Assembly (NCBI GenBank): GCA_025765595.1
Contig: JAIVFH010000091.1
Coordinates: 1 to 64,000 of the forward strand
Direction: 5' to 3'
Origin: Obelidium mucronatum
Lineage: Eukaryota; Chytridiomycota; Chytridiomycetes; Chytridiales; Chytriomycetaceae
Length of the DNA stretch: 64,000 nucleotides
Shown here: in pieces, positions 19,555 to 30,900 of the stretch
How positions within the stretch are numbered: position 1 is the stretch's first letter
Layout: every line of letters begins with the position of its first letter
The notes under the pieces: generated by a model
What the model was told of the DNA's origin: nothing
Seen by the model: the letters and a program-made list of their open reading frames with translations, nothing else
Database searches by the model: none
Position numbers and translations under genes: made by a program

Positions 19555-21204
19555 ATGATCTCATTATTGCAACATGCACGGCGGATACCGCCACAGTTTG
19601 CCTCTTTTCCGCCGACTTCAACCAAATCAAATCAGAGAATATCATATCTTCTGCCAGGCTCTTGCAGAAACCTGTATGGTGTTCCAACTGGTAAACTCTA
19701 CTCACGTCCGGCGGTGGGCAGCAACGTGTCTCCCAACCATACCCATACGCACAATACTGATCATAACGATATCAACGGCATGAGAAACGAAAGGTTACTT
19801 CTCTAATGCGTAGTTTGGCAATTACTAAAACGTAGAAGCAGTAAGAAGCCTGATGACGAAGGGACCAGGATAACTCTACTCGGGCTCGGGTCCAACGTGG
19901 CGCTTACTGCTGGAAAAGGAGCCGGTGGACTATTCCTGGGCTCAGCCTCCTTGATTGCAGACGCTGTTCATTCATTATCAGATCTGGTGTCGGATGGCGT
20001 GGCTCTAGCAGCTTACAAGAAGGCGCGAATGAAGAAAGATGAGCTTTATCCTTACGTAAGCTTACTGCTGATCTGCTGTGTATTGCTCTATAAATCTCAC
20101 AACTTCTGTTGACGCTAGGGACATGGGAAACTGGAACCACTGGGTTCCTTAACAATATCATCGCTTCTCCTTGCGGCAGGAATTGCTACAGGCATTCATT
20201 CAGTTGATGTTCTTCAAGAATTGCTTTCTGTTTCTTCAAACTCAGAAGCTCTTTCACAAGCTCAATCCGTGTTTGGCCTTCATACTCTCTCAGACCCCAA
20301 AGTGGCAGCTTTCGCTGTTTCCTTAGCTGCTGCCAGTATCGCTGTAAAGGAAGCATTGTTCAGATGGACGCTGCACATTGGGACAAAGCAAAACAGTTCC
20401 ATTCTTATCGCAAACGCGTGGCATCATCGGGCTGATAGCGCCAGTGGGCTCGTCGCACTCGGTGGAGTTGCAGGGGCGTACTTTGGATATACATGGATGG
20501 ACCCAGTCGGTGGACTCCTTGTCAGCGGAATGATTGTGCAAACAAGTCTTCAAATGATTGGCCCCACCCTCCGTGAGCTCCGTGATGGTGCTCATGTTCA
20601 AGTCGTAACCAGTGTGCAAACTATTCTGGACCGTATGAAGTCTCAAGATAAGAATATCAGCGCATTCCATTCTATTCGTGCACGAAAGATGGGACCAGAA
20701 ACACTTGTGGATTTACAGGTTCAGGTGAACCCACGAATCACAGTGTCTCTTGCGCATCAAATCGCGGAAAATGCGCGATACGCAATCATGAGAGAAGTTC
20801 CTGGAGTATCTGAAGTCCTGATCCATGTGGACGTGGATGCTCCAGATCACAATTCGGCACCACCAACTGCAACGGTTCTGCCAACAAGTCATATTGAAGA
20901 CGATATTATGAAACGCGCATTGCGTGGCTTGGAACTGGAAGTGAATAGGTTTACGCATTTCAAAGTTCATTACTTGAACGGGGCGATGGAAATTGATGCG
21001 GGGATTTTACTTCAAGATGCAAGCTCACTCTCTTTTCATGATGCTATTGAGATTTCTTTTAAAGTGAGGGACCGGTTGCTTGCGTATCCTGGAGTAGCGG
21101 CTGCCGATGTGCATTTGGAGACTGATCCAAATCATTTTCATAGCCGAGAAACAGATTCAACAGGAGTTTCGAAGCTGTGGAGGCGGAACAGCAGTGCTGT
21201 TTGA
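19555..21204 (+). CDS. Mitochondrial-type cation diffusion facilitator (MMT-like)
   Basis: Exons 19555-19793, 19836-20055 and 20119-21204, giving 514 residues. The N-terminus is Arg-rich and free of acidic residues (LLQHARRIPPQF), consistent with mitochondrial import. CDF hallmarks follow: a glycine-rich first helix, LIADAVHSLSDLVSDGVAL (metal site HxxxD), YPYGHGKLEPLG, and a second site HHRADSASG. The C-terminal cytoplasmic-type domain contains VLIHVDVDAP. By homology to yeast MMT1/2 it would move iron or a related divalent metal across the inner mitochondrial membrane. It lies between two GT31-like genes, all on the same strand. Confidence 0.85.
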
Positions 21205-21297
21205 TGAAACTATATTAAAAATAGGAGTTTTGAAGTGTTGCAATGCCTTTGATTTTGGTAGACAAAGAACAAAAAATAAACAAGTTAACTCAATTCC

Positions 21298-22825
21298 ATG
21301 ATTCCGCGACTAAGAGTCACTTTCAAAGCCAACTTCTTTTCGAAACTATTGCGAATAATCGCTATATCGTGCGTTGCTGGGGCCTTGCTTGTGTATGGGT
21401 TACTTCAGTCTGAATCCCATCCTGCTTCAAACCGATGTCCGACGCCTAGAATGGCTCTGATTGCCGTTTTTACGTTCACTGGTCCTGAACAAGCAGCGCG
21501 CAGGGCAGTCTTGCGGGAAAAGTATCGAGCACTGAATGAAGAGTTACCAAATCACATGAAAGTCGACGTCAAGTTCCTGTTTGGAAGCGTAGATTCATAT
21601 GCTAAGGACATGGAAATAGCGACAGAAGAATATTTATTTCCAAATGAGACAGTTGTCCTTCCCAGACTGGAAGGAAGGGACACAGGAAAACTCTATGACT
21701 GGTTTCGTTTTGTACACACCCACACATTGTATTCTGATCACCCCGTTACACCCGCAATACAATGCTTGAAATATCGATATATTGGAAAAGCAGATGATGA
21801 TGCTGTGATACATATCCCGCGGTTTGTTGTTCTTCAGTAGATTATCCAAACTCTCAAATTCTTTGCCATTTCCTCTTGATAGATTATCCAACCTCTTATA
21901 TTCTTTGCCATCTCGTGTACCATACTTTATTGGGCGTGAGTTCTTTTCCCCTCACTTCCACATGACGTAAGTCCTCCTTCTTGCTGCCTGCATCAAGTTG
22001 TCTTTAACCCTATCGTCATAAAGTGGGATGCTGTATCTCGTCTCGTCCTCCGTAGCTTCTTGGATAGCAACAAGTTCGCTTACAAGCTCCAACATAACGG
22101 GAGTCGAAGATGTCAGAATGGGCGCGTGGATACTGTCATCACCATTCAAAATCCAACAGCTCAACGTACAGCACCGATTTCATGATCTTGAAGAATCTTC
22201 AGGTTTCCCACACAATCAAACAACAAAGAACTCGATTGTCATTCACTGGTGCAAAGACGAGATACGCCTTTTTCGATGTTTAACCAATCTGTTCTCCTTT
22301 GACCAGCGCCACGGAGACGTGATTCCTGAAAACGTGCTTTCTCAATTCACAAGTGTACGGTCCATTCGAAATCGAGTTGAGAAATACGGATTGGGAATGA
22401 ATGACACTGAGTTTTCAACCGCTATTTCAAGAATCCAGAAATTGGTGAAAACCAAGAGAAACAAAGTGCGGTTAGCAGACTTGGACATGATTCTCATCAA
22501 ACCCATCTTTTTGATTCGGATGCAAAAACTGGGCTTCAAGTTCTCGGAGGCGCGAACCAAAGACTTGTTGTATCACATATCCCTACGGGCGTATACGGGA
22601 AAACTGGGATATCGCGTGATTGATCAATTCATTATTCGCAATCTTGTGGATTCTCGTGTTTTGGAATTGGGGTTTGATTTGGAAAAGTTCACTGTCGAAC
22701 ACAAAATTCTGGCTGTGAAGAGGGGAATGGATGTTGCCAGAACTGGCGATGGTGCATTAGATGCTGCTACTTTAGACAGAATTCTGCTAAGGACTTCAAA
22801 GGTAGTGTTGGACCATCGTATCTGA
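21298..22825 (+). CDS. GT31-like glycosyltransferase paralog E
   Basis: Exons 21298-21821, 21883-21966 and 22024-22825, giving 469 residues. The anchor is IIAISCVAGALLVYGLL. Catalytic blocks are RCPTPRMALIAVFTF, LEGRDTGKLYDWFRF, ADDDAV (DxD with Ala in place of the usual Gly), FHMTGMLYLVSSSVASWI, GVEDVRMGAWIL and VIHWCKDEIRLFRC. It is the most diverged of the five and has the fewest introns after paralog C. Intron 1 contains a 42-bp partial duplicate of the following exon (see repeat). The C-terminal helical domain is conserved (KVRLADLDMILIKP). Confidence 0.8.
21839..21880 (+). repeat. 42-bp partial exon duplication inside an intron
   Basis: AGATTATCCAAACTCTCAAA at 21839 is repeated as AGATTATCCAACCTCTTATA at 21881; the second copy spans the real acceptor and the first bases of exon 2. 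The unit is 42 bp, a multiple of three. Reading from the first copy would add 14 in-frame codons, but would leave an intron of only 19 nt. Confidence 0.7.
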
Positions 22826-23240
22826 AACGGGAATAAACGGATGCCCTTCGGAAAATTATCGAAAGCAATAGAACAACTCGGAGGGTCCCCACGTGCACCG
22901 GTCGAAGCCGCGCACAGAACCTGCATTTCGCAATACATTATATGGTAAAAATAAGTTAAAAAAATATATAGAAAAACAGTTTTTGTCGGGGAGAATTCAG
23001 AGAATAATACTTGTATTGGCAGGTTACACAAGACCAAAGAGTGGATTTCCAGCGCCAGCTCACGCGTGGGGGTAGATGTGCAGTGTGGGATGCGTGGCTG
23101 TGGCGGGAAGTGTAGGGGCGAGTGCGTGGGCGTGGCTATCGGAGGTTTTCCGTTGTTATCAGAGACACGTTTTGGTCTAAAAATGGCTTCACAGTTCCTT
23201 TTTTCGTTTTTTTCTTTCACACAAACAGACAAAAGACAAG
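22826..23240. other. Intergenic region upstream of the ADP/ATP carrier
   Basis: A 415-bp stretch with no convincing gene. It holds an A/T-rich patch with TATATAG near 22965, a G-rich tract at 23060-23130, and a T-rich and then A-rich leader just before the ATG at 23241. It probably contains the promoter and 5' leader of the highly biased carrier gene. Confidence 0.4.
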
Positions 23241-24437
23241 ATGGCTGCCAAACCACAGAAGCAGAAGGACTCTTTCTACGTTGCCCTTGCAAAGGACTTT
23301 GCCGCCGGAGGTGTTTCCGGTGCTGTTTCCAAGACCATCACCGCTCCAATTGAACGTGTCAAGTTGGTTATCCAAACCCAGGATGCTAACCCAAAGGTAT
23401 GTTATACCCTACGACTTGTTTTTATTTAGATCATAATGTTGGATGATCGAGTAATTGTCTCGTCATTCTTGCGATGGTTTTCCCCCCTGTTTTGAATATT
23501 GGACGAAAATAATCTGACGGCTGTTTGTTCAACCAGATCATCTCTGGAGAAGTCCCAAGATACACTGGTAATTTGTATTTACTTCATTTACCTGCTCGTG
23601 GTGCTGACTCCGCGTGGTTTTTTCAACTAGGTATCGGAAACGCTTTCACCCGTATTGCCAAGGAGCAGGGAATGGGTGCTTTCTGGCGTGGAAACTTGAC
23701 CAACTGTATCCGTTACTTCCCAACCCAAGCCATCAACTTGGCTTCCAAGGACTTCTTCAAGGGTATGTTCCCAAAGTACAACCCAAAGACCGAGTTCTGG
23801 CCATTCTTTGCTGCCAACATGGCTTCTGGTGGTGCTGCTGGTGCCTTCTCCTTGTCCTTTGTCTACCCATTGGACTACGCCCGTACCCGTCTTGCTTCTG
23901 GTTTGTTTCAATTAAGTGTTTGGATGACGCAATCTAATTTTTTTTTCTAACCAATAAGATGTCGGTTCTGGAAAGCGTCAATTCAACGGTCTCTGGGACT
24001 GTCTCGCCAAGACTGCCCGTGGACCAAAGGGCTTCTTGGGTCTCTACCAAGGTTTCGGTATCTCTGTTGCCGGTATCATTCCATACCGTGGAGTTCAATT
24101 CGGTTTGAACGACACCATTAAGGGACTTAACCCATGGGACAAGGAAACCACCTTCATCGGTATTGCTTCCAAGTGGGCTGGTGCTCAATTCTCTGTCATC
24201 ATGTCTGGTTACGTCACTTACCCCTTCGACACTGTCCGTCGTCGTCTCCAGATGGAAGCCGAAAAGCCAATTGACCAAAGAATCTACAAGGGTGCCATCC
24301 ACTGCTTCAACACCATTGTTGCTAAGGAAGGTACCAAGGCTCTCTTCAAGGGTGCTGGTGCCAACATTTTGAGAGGAACTGGTGCTGCCCTTGTCCTCGT
24401 CTTGTACGGAGAAATCCAAGCCATGTTGAAGGCTTAA
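23241..24437 (+). CDS. Mitochondrial ADP/ATP carrier
   Basis: Exons 23241-23396, 23537-23567, 23631-23900 and 23959-24437, giving 311 residues. Three mitochondrial-carrier repeats are visible, with [24 protein letters not shown] and [12 protein letters not shown] at the repeat ends, plus [18 protein letters not shown] and [14 protein letters not shown] blocks typical of nucleotide carriers. It exchanges cytosolic ADP for matrix ATP in the inner membrane. The family signature RRRMMM reads RRRLQM here. Codon use is strongly biased (GGT, GTC, CCA, AAG), as in highly expressed genes. Exon 2 is only 31 nt. Confidence 0.95.
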
Positions 24438-24706
24438 TTTCGGTACATCCTCTCCTCACACTCCCCTCCCTTCTCCCATCTCATCTGTATAAGTCGTTTA
24501 TTTTTGACTTTTTGCCTTACCTCTACCCTCACCCATTTTTCATTCGTGTTCTTGGCTTTGGATGATGTCCGTCGATTTGTTGGAAATGCTTTCTTTTGAA
24601 TAAAAAAGATAGTAATTCATACTTAGAAGACCTTTTATTACTATCAAAAAAGATCGTCAATGAGGTTATTGTTGTGGTGTGGAAGGGCTGTTGGAAAATG
24701 TCCAAC

Positions 24707-25422
24707 TTATTCCCCGTTTGCTTTCCCATCATCTGGTTTCAATTCCAAAGGAGTTGTACATTCGGCTTCATTAGAAGCAGGCCCAGTAGTCGCCGAAGCG
24801 ATAGAATCTCCAACCTCTGTGGAAACAATGGCTTGTTCAGGCTTCTTTCCGACTTCGACAAACTCCCCTTGGTCTTCGTGATGATCTTCACCCTCTGGTT
24901 TGTTTTCGTACTTTTCCAAGAGTTTAATGTAGTTGTTCTTTTCGCGAAGTCTCATGAAGATGGCACTGTAGAAATGGTTTAGTAAGTTGTTTTTAATTCA
25001 CTTGAATCAGAAGAACTCACATCGCCATCATGAGAACGAATCCAGATGTTGTCAAGTTCTTTTCTGTACGATGAACTTTAAGCACTATGTTGTGGATCGG
25101 TCAGTATTTGCTAGTTGAGTGGGTTCTCAATCGACTTACAGACGAGCAGTTTGCCATCGGCAGAACCACCAACATATCCGTGATAGTCCTGAAGCAATGG
25201 CTTGAGAGAAACCAAACTCTCCAGGAAGAGGAGTACAGTCACCGAGAATGCAACAGTGAGGGCAATTTGGACAGGCTTGAGTTTGATCACGTTCCTGACG
25301 GACTTGATGATGGCCCGTCGTTGCGTAGCGGCCAAGAACGTCGGGGAAATAAGAGTTCCAAAGTAGAAGGCCACTTCGAGGACGAGCACTGCTTGGGTGA
25401 GGATTGTGAAGACAGTACTCAT
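24707..25422 (-). CDS. BAP31-like ER membrane protein, copy A
   Basis: Exons 25422-25140, 25084-25021 and 24965-24707, giving 201 residues. Three hydrophobic helices, with the BAP29/31-type motif EKNLTTSGFVLMMAM after helix 2 and FMRLREKNNYIKLLEKYE leading into a charged, Glu-rich tail. The family sorts membrane proteins leaving the ER. No KKxx retrieval signal is present (it ends GKANGE). The start codon lies 14 nt after the stop of the acetyltransferase gene on the same strand. Confidence 0.82.
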
Positions 25423-25436
25423 TTGAGGCCTTTTAT

Positions 25437-26024
25437 TTATTGGCGAATGATCCGCTTGCGAAAGAATGCAGACCCAGCTTCACTGTACGAGCACGGAATA
25501 CGTTCACGGAATTCGGAATATCCGATTCGCGGATACATTGCCATATTATTGGCATCGCCTGCGTCCGTGTCTAAAGCCAGAATCTCGATTCCGTATTTTG
25601 CAGCAGCAAACTCTTCCAGCTTCAGTATCGCTTGTTTGCCGTAACCTTTCCTTTGATAAGAATGTCTAACAAACAGAGACTTGATCATTGCCGTCTTCGT
25701 GAGGGGGTTTGCCAGGCATTTGTCTACATTCAAATCGTATTCGTCATCTTCCAAAACAAGCGACATCATTCCTATCGGTTTGGAAGAGGACGGAATGAAA
25801 GGTTACGATATCTGCATAATGTATTGATGGCTCGGTTGTGCTTTACCAATCGTCACATTCTCTGGGGACAGTTCAAGTGAAAGGTTGATCCGGTGACCAT
25901 CCCGAGCCTGTTGCACCCAATGAGGAACTTTATCAGCATCCCAACCGCATTCAGTTCGAAGCTGTTTCATGAGTTCCGTTGCTTCTTCCGTTAGCGGAAG
26001 AGGTTTGAGCGCAACAGTTGACAT
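25437..26024 (-). CDS. GNAT-family N-acetyltransferase
   Basis: Exons 26024-25847 and 25771-25437, giving 170 residues. The second exon has the acetyl-CoA loop pattern RHSYQRKGYGKQAILKLEEFA (GNAT motif A, Q/RxxGxG/A), then a beta strand, ALDTDAGDANNMAMYPRIGY and an aromatic motif B. The substrate is unknown. The gene is sandwiched between two BAP31-like paralogs on the same strand, with 99 nt upstream and 14 nt downstream spacing. Confidence 0.83.
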
Positions 26025-26123
26025 TATTTGTGTGGCAAAAAAATGAGATATGTATTTGATTATCCATCGAATAATAAGAGGCAATATGGGCTCATTGGGC
26101 TGAATACAATCTTTTCTCGAGTC

Positions 26124-26729
26124 TCAGTTATCCTTCTTGGCTGCCGCTGGTTCGCTTGCTGCAATGGCGTCCCCTTCAACCTTGCCTTCGTACTTTTCCA
26201 AGAGTTTGATGTAGTTGTTCTTTTCACGAAGTCTCATGAATACAACGCTGAGGAGTTTGTCAGATGGATGATGTGTATTTTGTGTCTTGGTTAGAAAGTT
26301 TGAAACTCACATGGCCATCATCAAAGCGAATCCTGAAGTAATCAAGTGTTTTTCCGCACGAATAATCTTGAGTTCTAAATTCGAAGAACGAAAAACGGGA
26401 CAGAAGAGTGTTGGTTCTACATCTAGACTTGTTTGAAAACACTGCACTTAACGGTGGTGGAAGGACTCTCTCTCGCCCACAGTTCTCTCATCATGTTCCT
26501 GAAAGATGTTGTACAAGGCAATAATACTTTCTACAAACAAGAGACCAATGACGCTGATGGCGGCGGTAAAGACAAACTGGAACTGCTTATGCTTTGAGAT
26601 GTCTCGGAGAGCCTTGACGTAAGTGCGGCGCTGCGCCGCTGGCAAGAATGAAAGAGAGATCAAAGATCCAAAGTATGTTGCGATCAGAGTGAACAAGACG
26701 AAGAGCGTGAACAGGCTGAAGATGGACAT
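26124..26729 (-). CDS. BAP31-like ER membrane protein, copy B
   Basis: Exons 26729-26453, 26374-26311 and 26247-26124, giving 154 residues. Intron positions and the 64-nt middle exon match copy A exactly. Three N-terminal helices, then RAEKHLITSGFALMMAM and FMRLREKNNYIKLLEKYE. The tail is much shorter than in copy A and ends KKDN, a canonical KKxx ER-retrieval signal. Copies A and B therefore probably differ in location or partner binding. Confidence 0.85.
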
Positions 26730-26776
26730 GAGTGGAGATTTGGTTGTGTTTTTATTATTATTTGACTTATTTCAGC
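26730..26776. promoter_or_regulatory. 47-bp divergent promoter
   Basis: The gap between the BAP31-like copy B start (26729, minus) and the F-box/LRR-like start (26777, plus). It is A/T-rich with ATTTGACTTATTTCAGC near the right end. Confidence 0.35.
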
Positions 26777-27916
26777 ATGGATATGTCCTGCTCGCACTGT
26801 CCGCAACTCTTGAAGGAGTTGAATATTTGTAGACAAGTCCTTGGATTAAATGCGCTCTCGCATGCAGAGTTGGCTGTGGTCAACGACCAAAGACGCACGA
26901 TTTCAAGTGAAGTCTTGTATCGTATCGCTTCATTTACCTCAAATGGATCTATTCTGCCCTTCTGTCACGCGTTTGGAGGCCCTATGCTCGGTTTATCTCG
27001 AGCTTTGTTTGAAGCAGGGCTTTGCTTTGACCATGGCATTCCACAAGTGTATCCCATGCTCCACATTCCGGCTCTGGTTTCATATCCGAGGGGGGCGCTT
27101 CTATATGCTGCAAAACTTCTCAAACAATTGGTTAAGTGCAATGGAAGTGTTGCATTTGAGAGTGGAGACTTGGAGGACCTGGAGTTAATCATTCCACGAG
27201 GAATGAATGCCATGGTTCAACTCGACTGCATTGAGTACGACACAATAAGAAAGCTGGCAAATCTCCGCCTGAACGCCAAAGTCCTCTCCTTCATTGATGT
27301 GGATGAGATCGAATGGGTGCCAGCAATGAATCCGTATTTTCGGTCGCTTCAAGTTGAAAAACTGTTGTTTTGGGGATATATTCCTCACGGTTGCCTCCTA
27401 GACCCATCCGATAATGACAATATTTTTCGCGGGTTACGAGAACTCCATGTCGAACATTGGTCGCAAGACTTGCAATCCGTTATATCTACATCTCCGTTGC
27501 TAACGGGAATCAAGGTATGCAATGTAACCACAACTTTGATTATTGAGGAAATCTTGTCGTCTTTGTTGGACTCAAGAAGTATGACACGTGTATATTTGGA
27601 GATTCCAATGTATTCCAAGTCTGATTTGCTTCGAGATGTTGACATTGCACCTGTTACTTCGGTCTTTCTTGAACTTTTGCGATTCATGAATGGAAGCAGA
27701 GAAGACTGGAAGGGGCAAGTGTTTGTTGGGTCGAAGGAAGAGAGCTTGGAGACACTGCTTGAACTTGTTGGACATGCGATGGGCGAGACAAATCGCGAAT
27801 GCTGCAATACAACCAACAATGCGTGGACTGGGATTCTTACGCTTTTTGGCGATGTCCGCGAGACGCGGTGGATGTGCTTTGATCGCGTGCTTGAAGTATT
27901 CCTGTGCTGCGAATGA
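26777..27916 (+). CDS. F-box/LRR-like protein, intronless
   Basis: Single exon, 379 residues, starting MDMSCSHCPQLLKEL. Residues about 40-70 (ISSEVLYRIASFT) resemble a weak F-box helix. The body alternates short strands and helices (LRELHVEHWSQ, KVLSFIDVDEIEW), as in degenerate leucine-rich repeats. There is no catalytic motif. A substrate-receptor role in ubiquitination is possible, but the assignment is tentative. Confidence 0.6.
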   Translation: MDMSCSHCPQLLKELNICRQVLGLNALSHAELAVVNDQRRTISSEVLYRIASFTSNGSILPFCHAFGGPMLGLSRALFEAGLCFDHGIPQVYPMLHIPALVSYPRGALLYAAKLLKQLVKCNGSVAFESGDLEDLELIIPRGMNAMVQLDCIEYDTIRKLANLRLNAKVLSFIDVDEIEWVPAMNPYFRSLQVEKLLFWGYIPHGCLLDPSDNDNIFRGLRELHVEHWSQDLQSVISTSPLLTGIKVCNVTTTLIIEEILSSLLDSRSMTRVYLEIPMYSKSDLLRDVDIAPVTSVFLELLRFMNGSREDWKGQVFVGSKEESLETLLELVGHAMGETNRECCNTTNNAWTGILTLFGDVRETRWMCFDRVLEVFLCCE

Positions 27917-27938
27917 GCAAAAATAAAACGCAACACAA

Positions 27939-30900
27939 ATGCGCTCCCTTCTCGGCTCGCCGACTTTTGTTCTTCTGTGGCGCAGCGCCGCGTTGAAGCG
28001 GCGCCGGGCGGCGGCGTCTCTCGCCGTGCTTCTGTCGCCGGTCGCCAATCCGCTGCTTGTCATGGCGCTGCTGGCGGCGCTGCCGAGCCGCGTCGTGCAG
28101 ACAGCGGCGGCGCTCGCTGCGACGTTACACCAAACGGCGCCGTTCTTTGCGCCGCCGACTTTTGCCGCGGCGCCAGCGCTGGTGCCGGACCAGGTCGCCA
28201 TTCTGGCGCGCATTGTGCTGTCCGTGTACCTGGTGCTTGGCTTCAGCGCGCATTCGCAAGGTGCGCCTTCGCCCCCGTTTTAAAAGCACATTCACTAAAA
28301 CGGCAGGCGAAGCTGCTCTGGTTGAAATGGTCGTGGAAAAGGAAAAAAAGATCAAGGAGGGCTTGTTGATGCAAGGCTTGGGTCCATCTGCTTTCTGGGC
28401 AAGCGTACATCTTGTCTACACTATCTACGCAGCTGTCGTATGTACCTTGATTACATGGATAATATCTCCGCTGTTTCCTTTGTCAAATCCGTTCCTCAGT
28501 AAGTCACCACTTACCAAAAATCAGACTGCATTCCTAACATAGTCCCAAGTTTTCCTCCTCCTCTTTTTATTGGATCTAGCAAATATTTCATCAACACTGT
28601 CCTTCGCGCCGTTCTTCAACACGTCAAAAGCTGCTCTTCTTTTTGATTCCTTCATCAACATTCTCCTATTTACTATCCCTATTATCCTTATATTTTGGTT
28701 GGAATGGGCGCCGTCTGAGTTGGCCATTATTTTTATCTCTCTGATCTTTTACCCACTCGGCTTCTTTTTCGGAATGCTGCGTGTCAATCAGCTGGAAATG
28801 GAAGGAGTTGGTGCCAACTGGTCAAATTCGTTGGACGGTCGTGGTATTGGGGGTTTTTTGATTGTTTTGGCGGTGGATTGCATTTTGTACATGGGTATTG
28901 CCGTGAGTCTAGTTCTCAATTTTTCTTCCCCGATACTCAGCCCTTTCTTGTCTTGTCTTAGCTTTATCTGGATCAAGTTATTCCACAAGATTTTGGTGTT
29001 CCGCGGCCTTGGTGGTTCCCCCTCAAATTTATCCACCGAAAAACGTATGAAGTTTGGATCGAGACGAGCCAGCCCAGAAACTCTCCTTCAGAATCTTTAC
29101 TTTCTGTATCCGATGATATTGAACCAGACCCCACTTCTATGCGTATGCTGGTGAACTTGCAAAATCTTGTCATGAAATTTCCAAAGTCAGAGACCAATGC
29201 AGTTGATGGCTTCAGTGTCAAACTTTTTGAGGACGAAATTTTTGCTCTGCTGGGTCATAATGGGGCAGGAAAGAGTACAGTGTTGCACATGTGAGGAGTT
29301 TTTGTTCCGTTTTCCAATGTCACTGAACGGGAAAATCAGATTGACGGGGTTAATTTCGGCGACATCTGGTCTGGGTACCGTCGCAGGTTACGACCTTACG
29401 AATGAAATGACATCCATTCGGCGCCATATCGGAGTGTGTCCACAATATGACATTCAACATGAAGATTTGACTGTTGCAGAACACATTTTATTATTTGCAG
29501 GAATCAAAGGAATGTGGGTTACAAAAACGCGCAGTGAACTAGATCTTGTTGTAACTGAAGTGCTGACATTGTTGGACTTGGAAGCAAAGCGAGATGAATT
29601 TGTGAAGGTATTAAGTGGAGGACAAAAACGAAAACTGTCTGTCGCTATGGCTATTGTCGGAAACCCAAAGATTTTAATCTTGGACGAGCCCACAGCCGGA
29701 ATGGATCCTGTTTCGCGAAGGTCTTTGTGGGCAATGCTGACAAGCAACAAGAAAGGACGGTTAACATTTTTGACAACTCATATGATGGATGTTAGTTTCT
29801 TGATTCATCTGGTGTCTGCGCGATTTAACCGGTTTGCTTTCACAAAAGGAGGCCGACTTGGTTGCCGATCGAAAGGCCATTCTCTCCAAAGGTCGCCTTC
29901 GATGCCTCGGTACATCAGTATTTTTGAAACACCGTTTTAACGTTGGATATCACTTGAGCATTGCGTATCAGCGCGCGAGTATGAGTGATTTGAAAGTTAC
30001 TTCCGTCATAAACAAGTACGTTCCTGGTGCGACGGTGGTTTCTCAGTCGTCATCGACAGCGCCAAGATATGGCTCTACTACAACTATGACACCAATGTCT
30101 CCGACCATTTCTTCTTCATCCAACGGCCGCTCTTCATCGTCCGAAGGCGAAAACTTGATGATATTTTCAGTTCCGCCCTCTTTTGTTTCAAACTTCCCGC
30201 GTCTATTCAACGCTCTGGACAAGCATTCCAAAAATGGGGGGATATTATATTATGGCTTATCTATGCCTTCTTTGGAGGAGGTGTTTTTAAGGAGCGACGG
30301 CGGTGGACTGGAGACCAATGAGGAAGCTCGGCTGGCAGAAGAACATTGGGCCAGAGTCTCTGCAAACGAAGTAGTGGATGAAGAGGCATTGTTGCTAGGG
30401 AACGGTGAGAAGAGTCTTTCCATTTGATTTGGTTGCCAGAAGTTTCCTGATTCAAGTTTCTCCACCAGATAACGTTCTCCATGCAACTCCAATGTTTGCA
30501 CAACTCATAAGTCTTGTGCATGCTCGATGGATTATGTTTGGCAGGAGTCTCTCAAGCACAATTCCAGGCATATTATTCCCACTATACATGTTTTATCCCA
30601 TATTTTCAGAGGATATCTCTTCGGCAACATCATCTTTCTGGGTCATTACAATGAGTTTGTTGCTGACCGCTGTGAGCTGTGCTCGCGAAACTGTCCAGGA
30701 AAGGTTTCAGAAAATAGACACATTTTTGAAATCCGTCGGTGTTTCATCTGCCATGTATTGGGGGACAAATCTGATTGCTCATTATCCACTGATGGCTTCA
30801 CCGGGGTTGATAATGTGTTGGTTGGTTGCCTTTTGGGATGTCAAGGCATTTGGTGGAGCTGCATTCTGGATGTTCTTTCTTACGAACATCATATTTTCCA

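Noticed and set aside
22624..23292. 222-codon minus frame between paralog E and the ADP/ATP carrier
   Set aside because: It overlaps coding sequence of paralog E and the carrier exon on the other strand and has no recognisable protein features.
28697..28720. TTTTGGTTGGAATGGGC, similar to the transposon end motif
   Set aside because: It lies inside a transmembrane segment of the ABCA transporter, is single and unpaired, and matches over only about 12 bp.
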